64,000 nt of DNA. Origin: Pseudeuparius sepicola. Its lineage: Eukaryota; Arthropoda; Insecta; Coleoptera; Anthribidae. Below, one piece after another: positions 23,530 to 33,734 of this stretch (its first letter is position 1; the number at the start of each line of letters is the position of its first letter). The stretch covers positions 21,299,647-21,363,646 of the forward strand of contig OY987298.1 of assembly GCA_963920635.1 (NCBI GenBank), read 5' to 3'. The position numbers and the translations under genes are program-made. The notes beneath the pieces are model-generated. The model saw only the letters and a list, made by a program, of their open reading frames with translations. It searched no databases and was not told the origin of the DNA.

Positions 23530-25495
23530 CTAGAATTCATACTTTTTTTAAGAAATTTCGTAAAAAGTAAAAAGTTTGTGAATTCTCACTTTTTTACAAA
23601 ATTTCGTAAAAAGTTTGCGAATTTCAACTTTTCACACATTTTTTTACGAAATTTCACAAAATATTGGTAATAAATGAACTCCAGAATTGTTTTTTATACA
23701 AAATAAACACATGCGTGTGGGCGTTTTTTAGAAAAATACATTTTCTTGTTGTATACTAAAGACGGCATAAATATTAACTGCGAATTTTAAGCTGCATTTA
23801 TTAGTAAGTAAGGTATATAAAGTTGAGATTGATAAATCAAACAGATTACGTTTACGATTACACACTTTTTTTACGAAATTTCGTAAAAAATGTGTGAATT
23901 CACACTTTTTTTACAAATTTTCGTAAAAAGTTTGTGAATTTACTCTTTTTTTACGAAATTTCGTAAAAAGTTTGTAAATTTGCAAGTGGCCGTCACATTC
24001 TTTATTCGTTGTCACGGTAGCTCAGATTTTCTTGTCAACTTCATAGGCGTCGGTTAATCATTTTTCAAGAACTTTTAAATGTGAGGTGATTCTTTACAGA
24101 TTCTTTAATTATGTTTTAAGCCTGATCGATTTAATTTTGCATTTATGTAAGGCATTTTTACGATAGAGACGTATTGTATTTTTGAACTCCTGCATTTTAA
24201 TAGAAATAAGTTGCTAGCTGACCTGTACCTATGTATATGAGAAGGTATTTTTAAATAAAACAAATAATGTAAAATTGTTAATTTGCATTTTTTCCACACA
24301 AAACGTTTTACAACAAGTATAAAAAATTACCAGTTTTACTGTAGCTGCATAAAATATAGTACTTATTAAAGTATAAAATCATAGGTAAGGAAAAACGTTC
24401 AATAGACTAGATATGTTTATAAATAGAAAGGTGTTACATGCATTTAAAATTATTCGGACTCTGTTATTGAAAAAATAAAACCCTGTTGTCAAAGAGTAAC
24501 TCTGTTAAAAATATAGTTTTGAGAGAAAAACTGTATACACCAATCGTTTGCATAAAATATATACAGTTACTAAGTAAAAATGCGAGAAAAAATGTACTTG
24601 GTATTTAAATACCATATAAAATTATAAGAATTTTTACCAGGTGCTATACGTACGTGAGTACTAAAAAATGTTAGGCATAGACCGCTAAATACGATTTAGT
24701 AAAATTTGTAGTTAATCTATGTAGAATTCACGAACCCTTTGGTTAGTGAGACATTTTGGTTTCAGCATCTTGTTACAGATAAGTACCTATATTAATTTTT
24801 TATTATCAAAAATATTACTCTGTTAATACTTATTCACTTTTAAGTCAGTGGCTTTGGCCTTTTTTATATCTTTTACCTTTGCAGATGAAATTGCAAGTCT
24901 GAAAGTTTTTGACTACGCCCATGAAGTTCTCACAAAATGATTAACCGACGCCTTTGAAGGTTTCAAAATATAAAGAACAAATACGAAAAGTTGACAAGAA
25001 GGTGGAAAGTGCTTTTTTAGTACCGAGACAGCTGAATGACCTAGTAACAATTGGCAATAATTGAAAGCATATTATTAAAACGAAGGATATGAAAATATAA
25101 AAATTGTATGTTACACATGTTGAGTTTATTGCCATTCTAAAATATCTTCCAAGCTGACCGAGGTAATTATTATAAATTAGTATAAAGTTTTCTGGAAAAA
25201 TGATTAACCGACGCCTATGAAGTGGACAAAAAAGGGGAGCTACCGTGACAATGATAAAGAATGTAACCGCCACTTGAAAATTTACAAACTTTTTACGAAA
25301 TTTCCTAAAAAAATTGTGAAAAGTTGAAATTCACAACCTTTAACGAAAAAAAATGTGAATTCACACATTTTTTACGAAATTTCGTATAAAAATGTGTGAA
25401 TTTACATTTTTTTAAGAAACTTTTTACAAAATTTCGTAAAAAAAGTGTAAATTAAAAAAAAAGAAGTAGTATGTGGCCCTTCTACGCTTTCGTAG
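23530..25495. mobile_element. Nested fold-back element with palindrome blocks
   Basis: Both ends carry clusters of the palindrome TTTACGAAATTTCGTAAA, often bordered by CACAC/GTGTG (left cluster 23540-23650 and 23865-23980, right cluster 25280-25450). Inside these, GCAAGTGGCCGTCACATTCT and CATAGGCGTCGGTTAATCAT on the left are complemented at about 25200-25280, giving further inverted arms. A second GATTAACCGACGCC occurs near 24940. The left cluster is split by a copy of part of the host element (23655-23862). The interior has no recognised gene. Confidence 0.65.
23655..23862. repeat. Captured copy of 22507-22714
   Basis: Starting CACAAAATATTGGTAATAAA and ending AGATTACGTTTACG, this segment is a near-identical direct repeat of the host motif-array element about 1.15 kb upstream, including one motif A. 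It lies between two palindrome clusters of the nested element, so it was probably copied in by template switching or gene conversion. Confidence 0.7.
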
Positions 25496-25620
25496 TTTTC
25501 TGAGGTAACTCAAGGTTCCGTTTTTTCTAAATGTTTAATTTTTGCTTTCTACCAACGTATTTACTTAGAGATTTGATATGGTATATAAAACAAAATTGCA
25601 GTTAATATTTTTTACAGTAC

Positions 25621-26618
25621 AAGTTTATCATAATTTGAGTCGAAGAATAGGTAAGAGGTCCACAGAAATCCAAAAATTGAGGTGCAGATTATAATTATTA
25701 TAATAAATTGCAAAGAATTCTTATTCATGTACCTATATTATTTAAGTACCTAATGTGAAGCAAATAAACTTACCGCACATTTATCTATAGGTCTGTTCAT
25801 CGTAGCACCATCATAAATAAAAAAAAATTATTTCCACTTTCTTCCTAGATGTTGTTTTTACCTGTAAGAAAATGAATATATTAGCAAAAAAATTACTAGC
25901 CACAACAGTGTGTGTAATAAATAAGTAGAAGTAATAAATGTTTGAATTCGTTACAATATGTCAACTCCAAAATTCGTCCTAGAAAATCCACCACATAGTA
26001 TATGTTCCGCTTTGCTTCATGGTACTAGCTTAGTATCATACATTTAATTTCCGTTATAACTCAATAACGAACCTACGAACCAGCACATCGCCTCAAAACA
26101 TATCCCACCAATTATCTTGTTGATACCGAACCCCACCCCAACAAGTCATTTAAATAGATAACAACTCGAAGAATGCGAGAAGCGATCCAGGGTTTGCGTT
26201 CGGCCGCGTGCCGCCCGACTGAGATTATTGTATTAGCGCCGAGTCATTCCTGCCCGCCCCTTAGTTAAATCAGTTCGAAACGCAGATTAGTCGAGTTTAG
26301 AAATCGCTTTTACCCTCCGCTAATTGAATCACTAGGAGTTTGTAGTTAAACACGGAGGGGGGATATTAGTTAGCATTGTCCCAGACAGGGGACGTTAAAA
26401 TGTCGGTAGATTGTCCCCGGATGGATGGTCGGGTGTGTGACAACTTCGGAATCCGGTTCGCGGGAGTTTTGTGGGTTGCAAATTATAATACCGAGGATGG
26501 GCCCAAGTATATATTGGACTGAATATAGATTTGTTTGTGTCATAGTAAACATAGATAACATTATTCATTTTAGTCGAATTTAAAATGATCTGTCCTGATG
26601 GGCACTCCGATATACCTA
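25621..26618. other. Unassigned; GC-richer after 26160
   Basis: No gene recognised. 25621-26160 is AT-rich. About 26180-26470 is GC-richer with CGCCGAGTCATTCCTGCCCG-type sequence and lacks open frames with any domain. Likely unique host sequence. Confidence 0.35.
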
Positions 26619-26620
26619 TA

Positions 26621-28473
26621 CAGGGTTAACTATCACTTAGTACAAAAAAATTTACCACGTGCGCAGGGTGGCTTAAGAAAACATAGAAAAATATTTTTAG
26701 ATTTTTTTATGATCTTTAAAAAAAAGGGTAAAAACCCCTATTTTCCCTGTAAATCTCCGCCTCTAATTGCGTCAACCAATATGGCTTCGGAACGTACTAT
26801 CAGATGGAAGTGATTGTCCGCGGTGTTGCCGTTATTTTAGAAAGGATGAAAATACCTTTTTACTCAAACAAATTTAAAAAATACATAAATAACAATCGAT
26901 TTGAATCTGTACAGCCGCAGCGCTGCTAGATTTAGGTACTCGAGGTTCGCCTGGATTCAGCTTACCTTAGTTTAAAATTTGAAAACAGAAAACAGGATAT
27001 TTATGAATCCCGAGTCCCGAGCTCGGTCCCGAGGCTAGGTAATCATGAATCTCTAGGCGTTTTTTGTTTTTGCCTTTTCACATAGCAGCACCAAGGAATT
27101 ACAAAACTACATACACATTTCTCGCCTCGCGAAACGCAAACCATGAAAATTTCGTAGAGATGACGGACTGACAGACGCAAAAACTGGACACACACGCACA
27201 AAACAGTAGAGGTTGGTGTGGTAATAATTATCGATATAGATGTCAATGTTAGATTAGTCGATTGCGTGTCAAAAAAATAATAATTTTAATAAAACTTATT
27301 GAAAATCTATCTAAACTAAATAAAAAGAATGCTGTGATTGCTTGCCGGCGTTATTGCATTACAAAGAATGTCGATGTATGTATCGAATCGACTCATAGTT
27401 TTCTTCGACGTCGCATCTCTCGCATATCTACGCCTCAGACTAGTTGCCGGTCTGGTTGCCTGCAACCTGCACGACAAGGCAGGGTAACGCGAACGCGTGA
27501 ATCATCGTAGTTCGGCCCATGCACGATAAATTGTTTGTGTATCGTGGGCCGATGTTTACTTGACGTTTCCCTGCGTCCCTCTGAATGTTCGGCGATATTT
27601 TCCCGTATTCGTGTACTTTGGTGTGTTTTAAAGCTATTTTGCAATTAATTGAACGCCAGGCTTTTTACTAGTGCACTAGGACCCCAACATTACAGGTTAG
27701 AAGCGCTAAAATTAATTTAGTTTTGAAAGTAGGTACCTATGTGAAATAGTGAAACATGTTTTTAGGCGTGCGACCAACATTTTTCCACTAGAGATATTGA
27801 TAAAAAAGAAGTACCTTAGGATTATGTACTTTGTGGAATCGACCAGGCAAACTTAACGGCTAAGTTACGAAGCACCCTCGCTTGGTCAAAGTAATGTTTT
27901 TTATTGACTTATTTGGCCTGGCCCAGAATAAGTAGAAGAGAAGATCCTGAAGTAAAAATGCAAACATTTTTAATTTAATTAACCGAGTGAATTTGTGCAT
28001 CGAGGTTAAAGGCGGCCTCTTTGAACAGCTACTGTAGTTCTCTCCTCCGTGGTGGTCAAGCTGAGTACCTCGCTTCAAACAAAAGGAATGGCGGAGGGAA
28101 ATAAGAGGTCCCAACAAATTTAGAAAATGTGAATATTCAGTCCTGGAAATGTCAGTAAGGTAGGTGTTTCATAGGCATTCTACATGTTCCTTAGAAAGTA
28201 ATCGTTTCCAACAGGAAATCGAAATTTTGTGGTGAATCCTCGGATAAATTGATGGACGCTGCGCTATTTCACTACCTGTCACTATACCATTGGCAAAATT
28301 TTAAGACACGTCACGCGGGCGTCCGTAGGCGGCGTTTTTTGAGGGGTTTCATACGATTAAAAAAAAATTAGGCTTAAGACAAATGTTAGAAAATTTTAGA
28401 AAATTTATTTTGGCAAGTCTAATTTTTCTTTATCTGGCATAAAATTGTTTGTACTAAGTGATAGTTAACCCTG
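26621..28473. mobile_element. 1.85-kb element with 26-bp perfect TIRs
   Basis: CAGGGTTAACTATCACTTAG at 26621, extended by TACAAA, is perfectly matched by the reverse complement ending at 28473, with TATA on both outer sides. The interior is single-copy here. It includes a GC-richer, CpG-rich part at 27350-27690 ending in CCAACATTACAGGTTAG, which resembles a transcribed leader followed by a splice donor (CAG|GTTAG). No transposase was recognised in the remaining frames. TA target use and CAGGG ends recall the fold-back group, but the internal sequence differs. Confidence 0.7.
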
Positions 28474-28475
28474 TA

Positions 28476-29147
28476 TAGACAATCCTTTCTTATGACATTG
28501 TTATCAACCAACATGTTACACAATTCGAAATTAATAATAGTTTCCTCATGATAGTTAGTGGTTAATATCTGTAGATCCCACTGGGGCGCAGGCTGAGTCT
28601 GGACCAAATAAATCAACAGGGTGGTTTAATAAAAACACCATTATTGCAGAACAAAATAAAACTATACAAATGTGTCTGTTACAAAGAATTTAATATCCAA
28701 AATAAAATAAAATGCTTATTACTATGTCCCTCTCATTTGACACGTTTACATGGCATATTTCCATACTAGTCCAATAAGAATGTCAATTTTGCAAACAAAA
28801 AATCCAAACAGAGGATGACTTTTTCAGGGCTGCTTGGGGTCTGTCTCCTTAGTGTCCAACCAAAAGGTCACACTCGAACTCTTAGTACGAATTGCGTTAT
28901 AGGGTGGTTTCCTAAACATTTTTTAGAGCCAAATGACCCTAATAATAGTTGAAGGGGATCAAAGTATGAACCACTTTTCCTCGTAATTTTTTTTGTGTCT
29001 CTAATACATAACGAGTTACAGCGCATTGCTGCAGCTGCAGGGGTGGTCTTGTAAACATTTTTTTTTACAAAAAAAAAACGTGTTACAGCACATTACTTAT
29101 ATGACAAAAATTCCTCACGCTGCAGAGGTGACGTATAATAATATAAA
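28476..29147. other. Unassigned, with a diverged internal duplication
   Basis: Two related units lie at about 28904-29040 and 29040-29130. Both begin GGTGGT, continue TAAACATTTTTT, and later contain G(A/T)GTTACAGC(G/A)CATT followed by CTGCAG. No gene is seen. The last bases before 29148 (ATAATATAAATATAGGAATA) match the reverse-transcriptase reading K-Y-I/L-G-I seen right of the Penelope element. Confidence 0.4.
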
Positions 29148-29159
29148 TATAGGAATAAT
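29148..29159. repeat. Target-site duplication of the Penelope-like element
   Basis: TATAGGAATAAT occurs here and at 33735-33746, directly outside the two pseudo-LTRs. A duplication of about 12 bp suits Penelope-like elements, whose duplications vary in length. Confidence 0.7.
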
Positions 29160-29640
29160 TAGTAGATAAAATAACGAGTTTTGCAGCCAGAAAGGTATAT
29201 ATTAACTTCTTTTTATAATACCAAGCTTTCGGTCTACTTCGTGACCTTCATCAGGGCTAGAATTTTTTTTAAATTATTAGAAAATATTGAGAAAAGGTTG
29301 AAATTTTACTCACAATTATGTTGAAGTTTTTTACCAATATTAAAACCAGATAAATTTTAGGTTTAAAAGGGTCAGAAAAAGGTTTTAACATAATTTCGTG
29401 TGAAAATTTATACCGTCAATTTTGTTTGTGATTGTTTTTTGTAAATAAGGTAATTTAGTTTCAAAAAACAAAAGATAAATTTATAATAAGAAAAAATGTT
29501 TTTTAGGTTATCATCAAAAAGTGTCAGAAAACTTGGTGTGATACAAGGTTAGAAATAACCTTAGTTGATATAAGGTTATGTTACAACATTCTGGAAATCC
29601 AAATTTTTATATAATTATTATAAGATGTAAGAGTTACTAA
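29160..29640 (-). repeat. Left pseudo-LTR (inverted)
   Basis: Reverse complement of 33222-33706: AGTAGATAAAATAACGAG at the outer edge, GATGTAAGAGTTAC at the inner edge. It carries a hammerhead-like core on the minus strand. Confidence 0.85.
29227..29254 (-). ncRNA. Hammerhead-ribozyme-like core (left pseudo-LTR)
   Basis: Read on the minus strand: CTGATGA, then A-GGTC-AC-GAA-GT-A-GACC, then GAAA. Those are the two conserved boxes of a hammerhead ribozyme separated by a pairable stem II with one bulged A. Penelope-like elements are known to carry hammerhead motifs in their pseudo-LTRs. Stems I and III could not be drawn convincingly by eye, so activity is not claimed. Confidence 0.5.
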
Positions 29641-29785
29641 GTAAAACTACACAGAAACTAGCTATTTATTGAAGAAATTGAGTTTTTAAACAATCCATCA
29701 AGAATTTCATGAAAATTCATACACTACGTCTTTCATTTGGATTACATTACCAAATATTCATTTACCTTCTCTTTTAACTCTGGTT

Positions 29786-31510
29786 TTGGAATATTATATC
29801 TACTGTCTTATGGAATTTTTCCAAGAAATTGAAGCTATTCATAGCCGTGAAACTGTTCTGAAACTGAAGAATTACAGCAAATTCCTTAAACAAAAAGCAG
29901 CTACATCAAATCGCAAGATTTTCCTGTTAGAATGTAGAAGACTTGGACTTTTTCCTAACCACATTATTAATGGAATAAAGAATGTTTTTAACCTTTTTAA
30001 TCCTGTAAATGGTAAGGGTTACAATGAAATTAATAATTTTAAAAATAATATTATACAGAAAATTCTTAATATGGAAATTAAATTCACACATGACAATCTG
30101 TCTGACATTGACAAGTCTATTATTAACCTAACAACAGAAATACCTTCCATTTCGACAAATAACGTTTGGTTAGAATTCAATAATAGAGAAACTCATAGAT
30201 ATAACAGACTTTTTTCTGAAAATAAACGTAACAATATTCAAAAAATTAACTTTCTAAAAGATGAATTTAATAATAAAATCAAAGTTAAAAATTCTTGGAT
30301 TAAAAATCTAACTGATATTGTTTTTCCTGAAGATATTAAAAATTTTCTTGCGTTAGGTTTCAAATTTTGTGTACCTCCTTATATAAAAGATATTTCTGTT
30401 CCACATCTACTTGCAGATATTGAAAATATGTTACATGGTTTTGATACTCATAAAAAAAAAACATTTTTAGAGCTAAACTTACTAATACGATTACTAATTT
30501 TTTACATCATATCTAATAAGCATAGTAATCAATTCATGAATAAACTTTTTTATAAAACTAAAAAATTTTTGAAGGACAATCCAAATATTTTCATAACTAG
30601 GTCTGATAAAGGTAATGTAACTGTAATTATTTCTAAAGAACAGTATATGACATTGGCTAATGTTTTATTATCTGATGAAAATTTTTATAAGAAAGTTAAC
30701 AGGGATCCAACTTTATCAACACAAAATTGTGCAAATCAACTAATTAAAAATTTAGTTAGAAATAACATGATTGATGCTAATTTTGCTAAAAAACTTATGA
30801 CTTATAACTCTACATGCCCAAAATTTTACGGTTTACCCAAAATACATAAACCTAATTTATCTCTTAGACCTATAATTTCCTGCATTGAATCACCTAATAA
30901 TAAAATCACCGACTTAATATGTGATATTTTAACACGTTCTTACAATAAATCTAATGATTACTATATTAAAGATTCTTTTGAATTTGCAGAATTTATTAAT
31001 AACAAACAAATCCCTAATTATCATGTTCTTATTAGTCTTGATGTTAAATCTCTTTTCACTAATATTCCAATAAATTTAATTGTTAACAGTATTAACAAAC
31101 ATTGGGACAATATTGAAGATAATTGTACAATCAACAAAGAAAAATTTATTGATATTTTGAATTTTATTTTTAACTCTAACCATTTTTCTTTTAACAATCA
31201 ATATTAGAAACAAATTTTTGGTACACCTATGGGTAACTCAATTTCTCCTATTATTGCGCAGTATGTTATGGATGATTTATTAGATTACTGTATTTCAAGA
31301 CTTTCATATAACGTTATTTTTCTAAAAAAAATATGTAGATGATATTATATGTTGTATACTTTTCAATAAAATTAAAGAAACTTTAGATATCTTCAATAAT
31401 TATAATCAATATTTACAATTTACAATAGAAATGGAAACAAACAACACTATTCCTTTTTTGGACACTAAAATTATTAAACTTGCTAATAACACTCTAATAG
31501 TTACTTAAAT
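29786..31510 (+). pseudogene. Penelope-like reverse transcriptase (interrupted)
   Basis: The open frame from the ATG at 29786 runs 473 codons to a TAG at 31205. Visible family marks are RKIFLLECRRLGLFPNHI near residue 50-70, FYGLPKIHKP near 350, RPIISC shortly after, and the first catalytic aspartate in SLDVKSLFTNIP near 416. Beyond the TAG the same frame continues with FGTPMGNSISPIIAQ, and after a one-base shift in a run of A comes the YVDD catalytic motif (31332-31343), then IPFLDTKII. The true start may lie upstream, since the ATG is simply the first in frame. One stop and at least two frameshifts make it nonfunctional. It is in line with the GIY-YIG part downstream. Confidence 0.93.
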
Positions 31511-31534
31511 TATCTTTCTTATCATAGCAATAAA

Positions 31535-31706
31535 ATGAAAACGAATCTTGTCTTGGCTTTAAAAAATAGAATAATAAAACTAGTTCATCCAACTTTACTG
31601 CATAATAATTTAGTCAAAATTAAATCTATATTTTTGGATAATTCTTACCCCGAAAAATTCCTTAACAAATTACTTTTTAATACACGTCCCCACGAAATTT
31701 CAAATA
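31535..31706 (+). pseudogene. Penelope-like linker region, 5' of MITE
   Basis: The frame KTNLVLALKNRIIKLVHP ... FLNKLLFNTRPHEISNR continues the reverse-transcriptase thumb/linker and is cut off at a TA by the MITE beginning at 31707. The coding sequence resumes at about 32646 (VYNSVYNNDS) on the far side, which shows the insertion directly. Confidence 0.8.
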
Positions 31707-32645
31707 GGGTAAGTCCGGGAGAGATGGCCCACCGGGTGAGACGGCGCATTCAAATATTTTCGCCAGCATTACATTTGCACACCCGCTCAATTAGTCACTG
31801 CGAGTCTAATGTGCAGCTGACAACCTATTTCGTGTTTAGTGGTGTTAAAGCAAAATACTGGCAAGTTATGTTCAATAATATTATTTGGATGGCTTGAAAT
31901 TATTTTACGCTTATGGAAATGCGTTGTCTTTTTATCGTATACTTTATTTTTAATAAAAATACCAGTGTCGAAATAGCTTCATAGGTTACTGAGACTATGT
32001 GGATGGGCCGTTATTGAAATGATTATGACGGGTAAACTGACAAATAGGTGGACCATCTCTCCCGCATTGTTGGGATAGATGGCCCACTGACGTCATGGGA
32101 TAGAGGGCCATCTCTCCCTCATGGAGAACATATACCGTAAATTATTTATTTGTTTTTTCAACTGATTACAAATGAAAAGCAACAGTAAGAGGGCAATTGT
32201 GCGTCGAAGATATTGAAATGGCTGCACAAGCAGTTAGAAATGGTATACATTAAGAGTCAGAGAAGCCTGTCGCACATTCAATAACATTCCTCCCTCATCA
32301 TTTAGAAATGGTTCTATGAGAGTTTTTCAAAATACCTGAATTTATGAGATCTCTGTGTCAAAGTTTTATGCAAAAAGAGACAGTAAATAAAAATACTTTT
32401 GCCGAACCATCTCACCCGCCTAGCTGGGCCAACTCACCCATATACTACGGGTGAGATGGCTCACTGTGCCTAAAGTTATTTTATTTTTTATCGAGAAATC
32501 ATCTTTTGTTTTTGTCAGAATCGTACCTCTGCTATGACACTGTTTGTATTTACTTTTTAAATAAATTTTCTTACTCAACTATCTGAATGCATTTCACTGT
32601 TACAACGATTTTAGAAAAAGTGGGCCAACTCTCCCGGTCTTACCC
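31707..32645. mobile_element. TA-flanked MITE with GAGATGGCCCAC motifs
   Basis: The ends GGGTAAGTCCGGGAGAGA and (minus strand) GGGTAAGACCGGGAGAGT are bordered by TA on both sides, and the split Penelope frame proves the insertion. The motif GAGATGGCCCAC, with variants such as GGGTGAGATGGCTCACTG, recurs in both orientations near the left end, at about 32050-32130, at 32405-32465, and at the right end. There is no coding capacity. Design is shared with 34065-35201 and 39537-40711. Confidence 0.9.
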
Positions 32646-33130
32646 TAATGTTTATAACTCGGTTTATAATAATGATAGTAATGATAATATTACTGCAATT
32701 CAAGAGGTTGATAATATTCCTGATCATTTCTTTTATAGGTCATTACCTTATATTAAAGAACTTACCCCTAAAATAACAAAAATTTTTAAAAATGAAAATG
32801 TTAAAATAGCTCAAAAAAATGTTAAATCGATTAGAAGTTTATACACAAAATTAAAAGATAAGACACCTATAATTAACCAATCTAATGTTGTTTATTCAAT
32901 ACCTTGTAACAACTGTAATAATTCATATATTGGTCAAACATCACAAAATTTAAAAAATAGAATTTCAGGACATAAAAGTGATGTTAAATTACAAAAAACT
33001 ACTACTGCTTTAAGTGAACATGCTTTTATAACAGGTCATCATTTTAAATTTGACAAAAAAAAATCTCAACAAAAGGTTATTTCTTGAAATGGTTGAAATT
33101 AATAATGATAACAAGTCAATTAATAAAAAA
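32646..33130 (+). pseudogene. Penelope-like GIY-YIG endonuclease domain
   Basis: The frame continues from the linker and reads VVYSIPCNNCNNSYIGQTSQ, with NLKNRISGHKSD then ALSEHAFITGHHFKFD. The VVYSI and SYIG segments are the two GIY-YIG half-motifs; between them sits the C-x2-C pair found in Penelope-like elements, and the arginine of KNR and the following His/Glu residues fit the GIY-YIG fold. A frameshift in the A-run at about 33055 separates it from the final residues (KKNRHQRFKFH). The domain nicks the target to prime reverse transcription. This copy is inactive. Confidence 0.9.
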
Positions 33131-33221
33131 AAAAACAGACATCAAAGATTTAAGTTCCATATACTGTTTTATTTTATCTTTAAATAATTCTAATAACAAT
33201 ACATCTATTAATATTTCATTG

Positions 33222-33706
33222 TAACTCTTACATCTTATAATAATTATATAAAAATTTGGATTTCCAGAATGTTGTAACATAACCTTATATCAACTAAGGT
33301 TATTTCTAACCTTGTATCACACCAAGTTTTCTGACACTTTTTGATGATAACCTAAAAAACATTTTTTCTTATTATAAATTTATCTTTTGTTTTTTGAAAC
33401 TAAATTACCTTATTAACAAAAAACAATTACAAACAAAAATTGACGGTATAAATTTTCACACGAAATTATGTAAAAACCTTTTTCTGGCCCTTTTAAACCT
33501 AAAATCTATCTGGTTTTAATATTGGTAAAAAACTTCAACATAATTGTGAGTAAAATTTCAACCTTTTCTCAATATTTTCTAATAATATAAAAAAAATTCT
33601 AGCCCTGATGAAGGTCACTAAGTAGACCGAAAGCTTGGTATTATAAAAAGAAGTTAATATATACCTACCTTTCTGGCTGCAAAACTCGTTATTTTATCTA
33701 CTAAGT
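33222..33706 (+). repeat. Right pseudo-LTR
   Basis: Inverted counterpart of 29160-29640 with few differences, starting near GTAACTCTTACATCTTATAA and ending CGTTATTTTATCTACT. It is followed by AAGTAAAACTACACAG and the target duplication at 33735. Confidence 0.85.
33605..33632 (+). ncRNA. Hammerhead-ribozyme-like core (right pseudo-LTR)
   Basis: CTGATGA (33605-33611), pairable GGTC/GACC with inner AC-TAA-GT, then GAAA (33629-33632). The third family copy at 43737 reads AT-GAA-GT in the inner stem, so C-G is exchanged for T-G without loss of pairing. Stems I and III were not resolved. Confidence 0.5.
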
Positions 33707-33734
33707 AAAACTACACAGCCGTAAACTAGCTATT

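Larger units (their letters stand above)
22438..25620 (-). mobile_element. Motif-array element, copy 2 (inverted, interrupted)
   Basis: It starts GGCCAGGGAAATTACC, the counterpart of copy 1's right end, and follows copy 1 in reverse to about 23530, where it is interrupted by a nested element. The remaining counterpart (GAGGTAACTCAAGGTTCCGT to TTGCAGTTAATATTTTTTAC) resumes at about 25500 and stops near 25612. Motif A occurs near 22625, 22755, 22889, 23087, 23222, 23355, 23505 and 25593. Arms of copies 1 and 2 are about 3.7 kb apart and can pair. Whether this is two insertions or one giant inverted repeat is not settled; the differing flanks favour two insertions. Confidence 0.75.
29160..33734 (+). 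mobile_element. Penelope-like retroelement with inverted pseudo-LTRs
   Basis: A reverse transcriptase followed by a GIY-YIG endonuclease domain defines a Penelope-like element. Its flanks, about 29160-29640 and 33222-33706, are inverted copies of each other, and ACTAAGTAAAACTACACAG appears just inside the left flank and just outside the right one, giving the rearranged end structure known for this class. The copy is broken by a stop, frameshifts and a 939-bp MITE (31707-32645). A second, 5'-truncated copy lies at 40989-43837. It is inserted in a non-LTR reverse-transcriptase sequence at the codons for YLGII. Confidence 0.93.

Noticed and set aside
17538..25620. Single 8-kb inverted repeat as one giant element
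   Set aside because: The two copies have different flanks at both ends and intervening GC-richer unique-looking sequence, so two separate insertions are simpler, though not proven.
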